Part shown: piece by piece, positions 7,661-16,020 of the stretch | Layout: each line of letters opens with the position of its first letter | How positions within the stretch are numbered: position 1 is the first letter of the stretch | Assembly (NCBI RefSeq): GCF_003202235.1 | Contig: NZ_MASU01000025.1 | Span: forward strand, 1-34,908 | Length of the DNA stretch: 34,908 nucleotides | DNA from: Prauserella flavalba | Lineage (GTDB): Bacteria > Actinomycetota > Actinomycetes > Mycobacteriales > Pseudonocardiaceae | Direction of reading: 5' to 3' | Notes under the pieces: model-generated | The model's input: the letters and a program-made list of their open reading frames with translations, nothing else | What the model was told of the DNA's origin: nothing | Databases searched by the model: none | Translations under genes and position numbers: made by a program

Positions 7661-9132
7661 ACTTCCAGACCATGTTCCTGTTGCTGCTGGGCGGCTTCCT
7701 CATCGTGCTGGTCTTCGAGGGCTGGCGCTCCTACAAGAGCAACAGCGGCGAAGAGGATTACTTCGTGGCTGGCCGCAAGGTCGGCGCGTGGGCGGGTGGC
7801 GCGAGCATCGCCGCGACCCAGATGAGCGCGGGAACGTTCGTCGGCACCGTCGGCATCCACTACCTCACCGGGGCCTCGTTCATGTGGGGCTGGGCCGGGA
7901 TCTGGGTGGCGTTCCTCATCGCCGCCTACGTGATCGCGCCCCGGCTGCGGCGTTACGCGCACGAGCGCAACGCGCTGACCTTCCCCGACTTCATCGCCGA
8001 CCGCTTCGGCGGCAAGGTTCCGCGCGCGGTCATCTCGGTGCTGCTCGTGCTGTCGTACCTGGTGTTCATGTCGGCGCAGTACCAGGCGGGCGGCGTGATC
8101 CTGGAGGCCGCGTTCGGCATCCCCTTCTTCTGGGGCGCGGTGATCCTGATGGTGCTCGTGGTCGGCTACACGGTGATCGGCGGCATGACCGCGGTGATCC
8201 GCACCGACTTCCTGCAGCAGATCGCGATGGCGCTCGGCGTGGTGATCGGGCTGCCGCTGCTGATCAGCCACGCCGGCGGGCTCTCGTCCCTGGCCCAGTC
8301 ACTGCCGGAGATCGCGCCGCACTTCGTCGGCTGGGGCTTCGGCTGGTCGGAGATCAGCGGCTTCTGGCTCGGCTTCGGGTTCGCCGCGCTCTGCGCGCCC
8401 TACCTGCTGCTGCGCTTCTACGCGATGCCCGACGACCGCACATGCCGCCGGGCCTCCGGTGTCGCGATGTTCTTCGTGCTGCTGACGGGGATCTGCATCG
8501 GTGTGGCCGGCATGGTGATGCGCGTGCTCTACCCGAACCTGTCGGTGTCCGACGCCGCCTCGACCATCCTGGCCTCCGAGGTGCTGCCGCCGTTCGTGGG
8601 CGCACTGCTGCTGACGGCGATCATCATGGCGGTACTGAGCACAGTGGACTCGGTGCTGCTGGTCGCGGGACCCGCCATCTCGCACGACCTCTACGCGTCG
8701 CTGATCCGGCCGGACAGCACGGAACGCACGCGGACCCGGCTCAACCGGTGGGCGACGCTCGTGATCGGTGTCCTGCCAGTGCTGCTCACGCTGCAGGAAC
8801 TGGACATCGTGCAGTTCGTGGTGCTCAGCTACGCCGCGCTGCTCGGCAGCACGATCACCGCGCCCGTGCTGCTCGGCCTGTACTGGCGGCGGGCGACCAA
8901 GATCGGCGCGGTGTGCTCGATGATCGCGGGCTTCGGCGTGTGCCTGCTGTGGTACGCGCTCGATGGTCCACTGGTGGAGCCCGTCGTGCCCGGGGTGCTG
9001 GCCGGGTTCGCCGGGATGATCATCGGCTCGCTGTTCAGCCGTCCGATGCCGCCGGAGGAGCTGACCCTGTTCTTCACCCCGCGCACCCGGCAGGCCGGGG
9101 CCGCGACCGAACCCGCCCCCGCCGCGTCCTGA
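7654..9132 (+). CDS. Sodium:solute symporter (SSS family)
   Basis: Polytopic inner-membrane transporter of about 492 residues with roughly 13 hydrophobic segments. Recognisable SSS features are DYFVAGRKVGAW near residue 35, QMSAGTFVGTVG, and the region VLSTVDSVLLVAGPAISHDL (residues about 327-346), which carries the conserved Ser/Asp of the sodium site. Such proteins take up amino acids, sugars, pantothenate or monocarboxylates. The exact substrate is not readable, but the racemase and M19 peptidase neighbours favour an amino-acid or dipeptide-like compound. Start GTG at 7654; a second GTG at 7657 would give the four-base overlap seen between the preceding genes. Confidence 0.93.
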   Translation: MVNFQTMFLLLLGGFLIVLVFEGWRSYKSNSGEEDYFVAGRKVGAWAGGASIAATQMSAGTFVGTVGIHYLTGASFMWGWAGIWVAFLIAAYVIAPRLRRYAHERNALTFPDFIADRFGGKVPRAVISVLLVLSYLVFMSAQYQAGGVILEAAFGIPFFWGAVILMVLVVGYTVIGGMTAVIRTDFLQQIAMALGVVIGLPLLISHAGGLSSLAQSLPEIAPHFVGWGFGWSEISGFWLGFGFAALCAPYLLLRFYAMPDDRTCRRASGVAMFFVLLTGICIGVAGMVMRVLYPNLSVSDAASTILASEVLPPFVGALLLTAIIMAVLSTVDSVLLVAGPAISHDLYASLIRPDSTERTRTRLNRWATLVIGVLPVLLTLQELDIVQFVVLSYAALLGSTITAPVLLGLYWRRATKIGAVCSMIAGFGVCLLWYALDGPLVEPVVPGVLAGFAGMIIGSLFSRPMPPEELTLFFTPRTRQAGAATEPAPAAS

Positions 9133-9164
9133 GACGACCGCAGAGAAAGGAAAGAGTGCCGACC

Positions 9165-10379
9165 ATGACACAGAAGACCGGCGCGCAGCCGTTGCGCTAC
9201 CAGGGATACCGCTCCTTCGACGCGCTCGAGGCCGGTGAGGACTACGTCGAGTTCGCACTGGCCAAGGAGATCGGCAGGGTGCCTTCGCGGGGGCCGGAGC
9301 TGACCGACGTGCAGCGGGCGAGGGTGAACAAGCTGCTCGCCGACAACACGGTGATCTCGTTGCACGATCACACCAGTATCTTCCCCGAGGACATCACCGA
9401 GACCTTCGACTACAACCGCACCGGCCGCCACCACACCGGCTACGAGGGGCTCTCGCTGTCCGGCATCGACGCGGTCTTCGAGAACTTCATGGACGGCACC
9501 TGCTGCATCACCTCCCAGATGGGGTGGAAGTGGGAGGACGTCCTCGTCGACCTCGGGATGCGTTACTCCGACATCGCCAAGCAGGATTTCGTGATCCGCG
9601 CGGAGAGCGTCGCCGACATCGCGAACGCCCGCGCGAACGGCCAGATCGCGCTGGTGCCCGCGCTGGAGGCGTCCACCCCGATCCAGAACGAGGTCGACCG
9701 GATCGACGTGCTGTACGGCTTCGGGGTCCGGCAGCTGGGCATCGCCTACAGCGAGTCGAACACGCTGGGTTCCGGACTGCGGGAGCGCCACGACGGCGGC
9801 CTGACCTACTTCGGGGAGAAGGCGGTGCGCCGGATGAACAAGCTCGGCATCGCCATCGACGTCTCGCACTCCGGTGACCGCACGAGCATGGACACGATCA
9901 AGGCGTCCGAGAAGCCGATCTTCATCACGCACGCGGGTGCGCGCTCGGTGTGGCCCACCAAGCGGATGAAGCCGGACGACGTGATCATCGCCTGTGCCGA
10001 GCGGGGCGGGGTGATCGGCATCGAGGCCGCACCGCACACCACGATGAGCCCCAACCACCCGGCCCACAACCTCGACGCGTTCATGGAGCACTTCACCTAC
10101 TGCGTCGAGCTGGTGGGCATCGACCACGTGGCGTTCGGCCCGGACACCCTCTTCGGCGATCACGTGGGGCTGCACGACACGTTCGCCAAGCACCTGTCGA
10201 TCTCGGCCGCGCACGACGGCCCCGAGTTCACCAAGGTCGAGTACGTGGACGGCATCGAGAACCTGGCCGAGGAGTTCCACCACATCACCGGCTGGCTCGT
10301 CGCCCACGACTACTCCGACGACGAGATCGCGAAGGTCCTCGGCGGCAACATCCTGCGGGTGCTCGACCAGGTGTGGTGA
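9165..10379 (+). CDS. Membrane dipeptidase-like hydrolase, peptidase family M19
   Basis: TIM-barrel metalloenzyme of 404 residues. Binuclear zinc ligands can be placed at His67 and His69 (SLHDHT), Glu168 (PALEAS), His235 (DVSHSG) and His256 (ITHAGAR). The first motif is HxH, whereas renal dipeptidase has HxD. The family hydrolyses dipeptides, often with a D-residue at the C-terminal side, and some members act on other amides. There is no signal peptide, so it acts in the cytosol after uptake by the upstream symporter. ATG at 9165 is preferred, with GGAAAG upstream; an in-frame GTG at 9156 is possible. Last gene of the operon, followed by a strong terminator. Confidence 0.9.
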   Translation: MTQKTGAQPLRYQGYRSFDALEAGEDYVEFALAKEIGRVPSRGPELTDVQRARVNKLLADNTVISLHDHTSIFPEDITETFDYNRTGRHHTGYEGLSLSGIDAVFENFMDGTCCITSQMGWKWEDVLVDLGMRYSDIAKQDFVIRAESVADIANARANGQIALVPALEASTPIQNEVDRIDVLYGFGVRQLGIAYSESNTLGSGLRERHDGGLTYFGEKAVRRMNKLGIAIDVSHSGDRTSMDTIKASEKPIFITHAGARSVWPTKRMKPDDVIIACAERGGVIGIEAAPHTTMSPNHPAHNLDAFMEHFTYCVELVGIDHVAFGPDTLFGDHVGLHDTFAKHLSISAAHDGPEFTKVEYVDGIENLAEEFHHITGWLVAHDYSDDEIAKVLGGNILRVLDQVW

Positions 10380-10392
10380 CCGGTCACGGCCC

Positions 10393-10424
10393 GCGGCCCC
10401 GCACCGGGAACGGTGCGGGGCCGC
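10393..10424 (+). terminator. Terminator of the symporter/dipeptidase operon
   Basis: GCGGCCCCGCACC (10393-10405) pairs perfectly with GGTGCGGGGCCGC (10412-10424), a 13-base stem with a six-base loop, 14 bases after the dipeptidase stop. Confidence 0.85.
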
Positions 10425-10452
10425 AGGCCGGGCCGGGGAGTCCCTCCGGTTC

Positions 10453-10494
10453 GGTATCCGGGACCGGGCTCGAAGGCTCGTGGTCCCGGACACC
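10453..10494 (-). terminator. Terminator of the lipoprotein gene
   Basis: TCCGGGACC (10457-10465) pairs with GGTCCCGGA (10482-10490). Three more pairs lie beyond one mismatch (10453-10455 with 10492-10494). It lies just after the leftward lipoprotein gene, so it probably serves that strand. Confidence 0.7.
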
Positions 10495-10502
10495 CTGCCG
10501 GA

Positions 10503-11144
10503 TCAGGCCGTCCAGACGATCGGGTTGTCGGAGTACTCCTCTGAGTCGCCGAACTCGGCGCCGGTCACGGCCACGCCTTCCTGAGCCGCCTGCAGGGTGC
10601 ACGATTCGAACGTGGCACCCGCGGCGGAGAAGGTGTCGTCCGCACTGGTGCTCTCGCACTTGCCCTCGACGTCACCGGTGATCACCACGCCGGTGCCCCG
10701 GCCGTCCTCGCCGAGCGCTCGCAGACTCACCGAACTGTAGGAGAGGTCGGTGCCGCCGACGTTCTCGACCTTGATCCGGATGAAGTACGGAACGAGGCCG
10801 TTCGCGCGTTCTCCGAACGCCGCGAGGTCGGCGGGATCGCCCTGCTCGATCGCCGTGACGGTGATCGCGATCGTCCCGCTCTTCTCGGTCCCGTAGGTGA
10901 ACGGGACGGTAGCGGTCTCACCCACGCTGAGCTCTGTCCCGGGTGGAGTGACCTCGGCGGAGGCGGCGTCGTCGGCGGCGGGTGAGGAGCTCGCGGTCTC
11001 GCTGGGAGCGGACTGCTCGGACGACGAGGACGAGGGGGTTTGGGCCGCCGCGTCCCCGGTGGTGTCCTCCTCGCCGCCGCACGCGGCGAGAGTGAGCCCC
11101 AGTGTGGCCGCAACGGTCGCGATCGCGATACGTGGTCTGCGCAT
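10503..11144 (-). CDS. Secreted lipoprotein, DUF4352-like
   Basis: A 213-residue exported protein. The signal sequence (MRRPR then a hydrophobic run) ends in the lipobox LAAC, so Cys22 is expected to be lipid-modified and the protein held on the outer face of the membrane. A Ser/Glu/Ala-rich linker (about residues 25-65) leads to an immunoglobulin-like beta domain with phrases such as IKVENVGGTDLSYSSVSL, typical of DUF4352/telokin-like actinobacterial lipoproteins. Two more Cys, near residues 163 and 181, could form a disulfide. Function unknown. It stands alone, with terminators on its 3' side and a long region before it. Confidence 0.85.
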   Translation of the reverse strand: MRRPRIAIATVAATLGLTLAACGGEEDTTGDAAAQTPSSSSSEQSAPSETASSSPAADDAASAEVTPPGTELSVGETATVPFTYGTEKSGTIAITVTAIEQGDPADLAAFGERANGLVPYFIRIKVENVGGTDLSYSSVSLRALGEDGRGTGVVITGDVEGKCESTSADDTFSAAGATFESCTLQAAQEGVAVTGAEFGDSEEYSDNPIVWTA

Positions 11145-11378
11145 AGGTTCTTGCCTTTGGTCGGCACCGGTGTCGGTGATCGTCTTTGTCGCCTTTGCGA
11201 CGGTCGGCTCCGTCTGCGCGTTCCGCGTTCTTCTGTGACGAACCCCTCTATCGGGGTTCAGGCAGTGCGACGGACGACCATCGCGACGGCGACGAGCGCC
11301 GCCCCGCCGGATCTGCGGTCGACCGCCCCGCGGGCCTGGCCGGGTGGACGGCGCCGCCCGCCCACCCGGCCGAACCGC
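11145..11378. other. Intergenic region between lipoprotein and hyuB
   Basis: It should hold the lipoprotein promoter near 11145-11230 (leftward). GAACCCC (11240-11246) and GGGGTTC (11253-11259) make a seven-base hairpin that may end hyuB transcription. Bases 11274-11299 are identical to 25580-25605, the 3' end of the TauE permease gene; read leftward both encode ALVAVAMVV. No convincing gene was seen. Confidence 0.5.
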
Positions 11379-13700
11379 TCACACTGCCGAGGTCGCGGCC
11401 AGCCCTGCGAGCGGAGGCATCGGGTGGTCGGCGGGTACGACCGCCGAGTAGAGCGCCGTCCAGCAGGTCGGGCAGCAATACTGTCGGAAGACCACGGGCG
11501 CGTCGACGTAGTCGGCCGCGTCGGCGATGATCTGTGGTCCCGCCTCGGCAGGGGAGCCCTCGTAGGCGGCGAGTGAGAGTTCGGCAGCTGGCACTCCGGT
11601 CTCACCGAGGACGTCGCCGCAATGGCGGCACGCCACGACCGCCGTTCCGGCGTCCGTGCCTTCGACGAGGTTGTCGTCGAGTCGCCTGGCGGAGTCGGGG
11701 TTGATCCGGCGGCCCGTGGTCGGCCGCAGGACGCGGGAGCGGTCCCGGCGCACGGAGCGCTGCCGCTCCCGTTCGGCGGTGGTCGCGGGTCGGTTCACCA
11801 CGCCGTTCTCGACGATCACTCCGTACACGGCCCGAGCGCTGTCGGCGGAGATCTTCTGTTCCCGAAGATCCCTGGCGACCGCCTCGGGATCCCTTGTCAG
11901 CGGATCGCCGTAACCTCCGCCGCCCTGCCAGGTCATCACGAACACCTCGCCGGGAGCCAGGTAGCTGGAGGCGTAGTTCTGGCCGGGCTCCAGGGTGTCG
12001 CTGAGCTCCTCCAGTTCGCTGGGGATGCGGCCGGACGCGAGCAGGTCGGCGACGCGGCTGCGCCGGGCGAGCACGTCCAGGCCGCTGTTGCCCGGATGGC
12101 CGCCCGCGAGCCCGGCGTTCTGCGCGACGGCCTTGCCCGCCGAGGCGAGCACGAGTCCCATCGGGACACTCGTGCCGTGCGGGGTGATGGCTATTGACGC
12201 ACCGAGCCCGCCGCGGTGTCGGCCCGGCCCGCCCGAGTCGGGTACCTCCCGCCGCCACAGCGCGAGCACCGGGTAGAGGAACTCGGTCATCTCGACGTCG
12301 GGCACGCGGCCCATGGGAATGCAGAACAGCCCGCCGGTGTCGATGCCGTCGGCGTGCGGCCGCGCGCCGTATCCGCCGGCCATCGGCTCCATGATGATGT
12401 TGAGGAACGGTGCGGGTTGCTCGCCGCGCTCGTCGAGCCCGGCCATCACCGCCGTGTCCCAGGTGCCGCAACAGGTCGCCTGCACGTTCTTGCCCAGTTC
12501 GAGGTCGCGGTCGAGCATCTGCGACAGGCATTCGGCGATCAGGCTGCCGGTGAGCCACGCGGGTCCGATCGGGCCGCGGCCGACGGCGGCGGGGTAGGTG
12601 GCGTTGTTGAGCGTGCCCTCCTCGGTGACGAGGTCGAAGCAGCGCATGAGCCCGCCTGCCGACCAGGGGATGTCGCCGGCCAGTATCGGCAGGAGGGCGA
12701 GCATGACCCCACCGCGCATGCCGGCGTAGGTGCAGTTGATGACGCCTGACTGCGGGTCGGTGCCGGTGAAGTCGAACGTCAGGTGGTCGCCGGTCTTCGT
12801 GGTGGTGACGGTGATCTTGTGGAGGTTCCGGTCGCCCTCGTGGGACTGGTCCTGGTAGCCGGTGGCCGACCAGCTGCCGTCGGGCAGGCTCGACAGCTTG
12901 GCCCGCAGCCGGGACTCGGCGTCGGACATCATCCGCTTCATCACGGCCTTGACCGTGTCGGCCCCGTACTGCTCGATCAGGGCGAGCAGCCGTTCCCGGC
13001 CGACGTTGTTGGCGCCGATCTTGGCGCGCAGGTCGAGACCGACGAGCATCGGCACCCGGGAGCGCCGGATCCACACGTCGGCGACGTCGCGCTGCAGTTG
13101 GAAGTCCCGTACGACCTTCACCGGCGGGGTGGGCAGTGACTCGGAGAAGACGTCCTCCGCCGCGGGGGAGAAGGACCCGAGCCCGACACCGCCGAGGTCC
13201 GGTTCGTGGCACAGCGCGCTGGTCCAGCCGAACAGCTTCCCGTCGTGGAAGACGGGTTGGTAGACCATGACGTCGTTCTGGTGCAGCCCTCCGCCGACCC
13301 AGGGATCGTTGGTGAGGAACATGTCCCCTTCGGCGATGCCGGGATTGACCGCGCGGTGGCGCAGCGTCCAGTAGATGGCGAGGTCGACCGCGCCGACGAG
13401 CATCGTGTTGTAGAGGCCGACCTGCACCTCCTGGCCCAGCTCGTCGGAGATCGCGAAGTCGAAGTCGTTGGCGTCGGTCACGATGGGCGAGCCGGACATG
13501 CGCTTGAGCGCCTCGCCCATCTCGTCGGTGACCGACCACAGGCGATGGCGCACCACCTCGTAGGTGAGCGGGTCGAGCCGGTCGATCTGCTCCTGGGTCA
13601 CGGTGTGGGTTTCCACTGTGGACGGTAGTGAGCGCTGCAGCTCGTCCGGATTGACCGGACGGCTCGAGAAGACCTCGGATCCGAGGATTGGCATGCTCAT
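11379..13700 (-). CDS. hyuB: Hydantoinase B/carboxylase beta-type subunit with C-terminal Cys4 domain
   Basis: A 773-residue HyuB-family protein (N-methylhydantoinase B, 5-oxoprolinase C-half, acetone/acetophenone carboxylase large subunit). Typical phrases are FLTNDPWVGGGLHQNDV, GRGPIGPAWL and TWQGGGGYGDPLTRDPE. HyuB proper ends near residue 600. Beyond it lies an extra domain with ACRHCGDVLGE (Cys691, Cys694) and QYCCPTCWTAL (Cys743, Cys746). That arrangement resembles the small zinc-binding subunit of acetone and acetophenone carboxylases, here fused. It acts with HyuA, whose stop it overlaps (ATGA), to perform an ATP-dependent amide-ring hydrolysis or a ketone carboxylation. The fusion favours carboxylase-like chemistry, but this is inference. 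Confidence 0.9.
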   Translation of the reverse strand: MSMPILGSEVFSSRPVNPDELQRSLPSTVETHTVTQEQIDRLDPLTYEVVRHRLWSVTDEMGEALKRMSGSPIVTDANDFDFAISDELGQEVQVGLYNTMLVGAVDLAIYWTLRHRAVNPGIAEGDMFLTNDPWVGGGLHQNDVMVYQPVFHDGKLFGWTSALCHEPDLGGVGLGSFSPAAEDVFSESLPTPPVKVVRDFQLQRDVADVWIRRSRVPMLVGLDLRAKIGANNVGRERLLALIEQYGADTVKAVMKRMMSDAESRLRAKLSSLPDGSWSATGYQDQSHEGDRNLHKITVTTTKTGDHLTFDFTGTDPQSGVINCTYAGMRGGVMLALLPILAGDIPWSAGGLMRCFDLVTEEGTLNNATYPAAVGRGPIGPAWLTGSLIAECLSQMLDRDLELGKNVQATCCGTWDTAVMAGLDERGEQPAPFLNIIMEPMAGGYGARPHADGIDTGGLFCIPMGRVPDVEMTEFLYPVLALWRREVPDSGGPGRHRGGLGASIAITPHGTSVPMGLVLASAGKAVAQNAGLAGGHPGNSGLDVLARRSRVADLLASGRIPSELEELSDTLEPGQNYASSYLAPGEVFVMTWQGGGGYGDPLTRDPEAVARDLREQKISADSARAVYGVIVENGVVNRPATTAERERQRSVRRDRSRVLRPTTGRRINPDSARRLDDNLVEGTDAGTAVVACRHCGDVLGETGVPAAELSLAAYEGSPAEAGPQIIADAADYVDAPVVFRQYCCPTCWTALYSAVVPADHPMPPLAGLAATSAV

Positions 13701-15817
13701 GAGGCACTCCTAGCGGCGGTGCGGCGGATGGTCACGTTGCCGAGCGCGTCCACCGTGCCGGTGGTGCCGCCCGGGACGACGACGGTCGTCGTGGGAACTT
13801 CGATGATGGCCGGGCCATCGAGCACGTGCCCGGCGCGCAGCTTCCGGTAGTCGTAGACCGAGGTGTCGACGTAACCGTTCGTGGCGTCGAGGCACACCGG
13901 ACGGCTGCCTGACCGGGCCTCCGCCGGGTCCGCCGACCCGGCGGCCGCAACCCCGGGCAGTTCGGGCGAGAACGGCAGCACCCCGATTCCGCGGACGCGG
14001 AAGGTGATGGCCTGGATGCCCGCCTCCCGGAAACCCGCGTCCTTGCCGTACAGCGCGGCGTAACGCTCCTCGAACGCCGCGGCCGCTTCGTCGATCGCCG
14101 CCTGGTCGAGCGGGCCGCTCACCACCGGGGCGGTCACCTCCGCGAGCTGCATGCTGTAGCGCATGTCCACCTCGCGGTGCAGCTCGACGGTCTCGAATCG
14201 CACGCCCTGCCGGTCGAGCCCTTCGCGAACCCGCCGCTCGAGCTCGTGGAAGTTCCGCTCGGCGCGTGCCGGGTCGAAGGGAACGAGGGTGGGGTCCGAC
14301 AGTTCGGCCGCCAGCGCGATGTCGGAGGAGGCGAGGCCGAACGCGGAGAACGCGGAGGCGACCGGCCCGAGCGGAACCACCACCTCGTCGACCCCGACTT
14401 CGGCGGCGTATCCCGCGCAGTGCGCGGGTCCGGCACCGCCGAAGGCGTAGAGCACGAAGTCGCGCGGATCGTGTCCGGCCTCGACGACGGTCTTGCGCAG
14501 CAGGTCACCGGTCTGCGCGTTCTGCACGGTGTAGATCGCGGCGGCGGCTTCCTCGACCGTCAGCCCGAGCGGCTTGGCGATCTGGGTGTCGATGGCCTGC
14601 CGCGCCAGCTCGACGGACAGCGGCTTGCGGCCGCCGAGCAGGCCGCGCTCGGGCAGGATGCCGAGCACGAGGTTGGCGTCGGTGTTGGTCGGCTCGGTGC
14701 CGCCGTTGCCGTAGCAGGCGGGGCCGGGCACGGCCTGTGCGCTGCGTGGGCCGATGCGCAGGTTCCCGCCCGCGTCGAGCCAGGCGATCGCGCCCCCGCC
14801 GGACCCGATCGCGTCGACCCGCAGGGTGGGCACGTTGATCGGGTGGTGGTTGATCACCGTCGTCGTGTCGCGGACCGGTTCGCCGTCGACGACGAGCCCG
14901 GCGAGGAACGTGGTTCCGCCGACGTCGGTCGAGATGATGTTGCGGTGGCCGAGCTGGCGGCCCAGCGCGACCGAGCCGACGACACCGCCGGTGAGGACGG
15001 AGCCGACCGTGCTGATCGCCGATGCCGGTGCCTCCTTGGCGGCCACGGCGCCGCCGTTGCTCTGCATCACGAGCAACGGGCCGGCGAGCTTGTCCTGGCG
15101 GAGCGTTTCCTCCAGCGTGTTCAGGTAGTCGCGCAGCCCCGGTCCGATCTGGGTGCTCATGATCGTGGTGGCGTTGCGGGCGAACTCGCGGATGCGCGGG
15201 CTGACCTCGCTGGAGAGCGCGACGAAGACGTCCGGGTCCTGCTCGGCGACCAGCTCGCGCAGCCTGCGTTCGTGGACGGGGTTGCGGAAGGACCACAGCA
15301 GTGACACCGCGATCGCGCGCACCCCGTCGTCGAGTAGCGCGCGGATCGCGGCGCGCGCCTCGTCCTCGTCCAGGCCGACGACCACGTTGCCGTCGCGGTC
15401 GATCCGCTCGGTCACCTCGAGCGCGTGGCGTTTGGGCAGCAGGCCGTGGTCCTTGGCCTGGCCGAGCACGTTCTGCAGTTCGTGCGGTGAGCGGCCGAGA
15501 TAGCGGCCCTCCACGTTCATGATGAAGATCGAGTCGCGGTGGCCCTTGGTGGTCAGGAAGCCGACCGGAGGCACGTTGCCCATCACGAGCGCGTTGAGCG
15601 AGGACGTCGTGCCGTGCGCGATGTGGTGCGTTTCGGCGAGCATGTCCGGCAGCGGCTTGCCGAGTTGCTCGGCGAGCAGCTCCAGCACGTCCAGGACACC
15701 CCGGGAGTAGTCAGGCGGGGTTGACGGCGACTTGGCCGCGAGAACGGTCCCCGCGTCGTCGTCGAGAACGGCGTCGGTGAACGTGCCGCCCACGTCCACG
15801 CCGATGACATACGCCAT
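13697..15817 (-). CDS. hyuA: Hydantoinase A/carboxylase alpha-type ATP-dependent subunit
   Basis: A 706-residue ATPase subunit of the HyuA family. The actin-like fold phosphate motif DVGGTFTD is at residues 8-15. A second nucleotide-site motif, TDVGGTTFLAGL, lies near residue 295, with DAIGSGGGAIAWLD and YAFGGAGPAHCAGYA further on. The family includes N-methylhydantoinase A, the 5-oxoprolinase N-half and acetone/acetophenone carboxylase alpha subunits; it phosphorylates the substrate for the partner HyuB. The ATG is preceded by AAAGGAG. First gene of the leftward pair, divergent from the flavin monooxygenase operon, with a shared regulatory region at 15900-15979. Confidence 0.92.
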   Translation of the reverse strand: MAYVIGVDVGGTFTDAVLDDDAGTVLAAKSPSTPPDYSRGVLDVLELLAEQLGKPLPDMLAETHHIAHGTTSSLNALVMGNVPPVGFLTTKGHRDSIFIMNVEGRYLGRSPHELQNVLGQAKDHGLLPKRHALEVTERIDRDGNVVVGLDEDEARAAIRALLDDGVRAIAVSLLWSFRNPVHERRLRELVAEQDPDVFVALSSEVSPRIREFARNATTIMSTQIGPGLRDYLNTLEETLRQDKLAGPLLVMQSNGGAVAAKEAPASAISTVGSVLTGGVVGSVALGRQLGHRNIISTDVGGTTFLAGLVVDGEPVRDTTTVINHHPINVPTLRVDAIGSGGGAIAWLDAGGNLRIGPRSAQAVPGPACYGNGGTEPTNTDANLVLGILPERGLLGGRKPLSVELARQAIDTQIAKPLGLTVEEAAAAIYTVQNAQTGDLLRKTVVEAGHDPRDFVLYAFGGAGPAHCAGYAAEVGVDEVVVPLGPVASAFSAFGLASSDIALAAELSDPTLVPFDPARAERNFHELERRVREGLDRQGVRFETVELHREVDMRYSMQLAEVTAPVVSGPLDQAAIDEAAAAFEERYAALYGKDAGFREAGIQAITFRVRGIGVLPFSPELPGVAAAGSADPAEARSGSRPVCLDATNGYVDTSVYDYRKLRAGHVLDGPAIIEVPTTTVVVPGGTTGTVDALGNVTIRRTAARSAS

Positions 15818-15899
15818 GACTCACGCTCCTTTGCGTGGAAGGAGGCCGCAGGGGCACCAACGAGGTGGGCACGCCCAGGCTCCACGACTGGTTACGAAT

Positions 15900-15979
15900 A
15901 CGTAGACTATTAAACGCTCATGTCGGTAGTCAAGAGAGTCACCCTTGACTTGTCGTCGTTAGCGTCGAATACTCTACGT
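15900..15979. promoter_or_regulatory. Divergent promoters with mirrored operators
   Basis: Leftward promoter for hyuAB: TTGACT (read on the minus strand, 15928-15933), 18 bases, TAGTCT (15904-15909). Rightward promoter for the monooxygenase operon: TTGACT (15945-15950), 19 bases, TACTCT (15970-15975). Each -10 sits in a copy of one element in opposite orientation: ACGTAGACTATT at 15900-15911 and, on the minus strand, ACGTAGAGTATT at 15968-15979 (11 of 12 identical). The core CGTAGACT returns before the VOC operon at 20944-20951. The TetR protein at 20066 is the likely binder. Confidence 0.65.
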
Positions 15980-16020
15980 TCAAGTCAACGGGCGGATCCG
16001 CCGTCAACCTGGAGGTCGGG

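Noticed and set aside
11240-11259. GAACCCC/GGGGTTC hairpin considered as part of a tRNA or riboswitch
   Set aside because: No cloverleaf or other paired arms around it; at most a small terminator-like hairpin.
11602-13707. 701-residue minus-strand frame inside hyuB
   Set aside because: Same strand, shifted frame of hyuB; Arg/Pro-rich shadow, whereas the hyuB frame has full family signatures.
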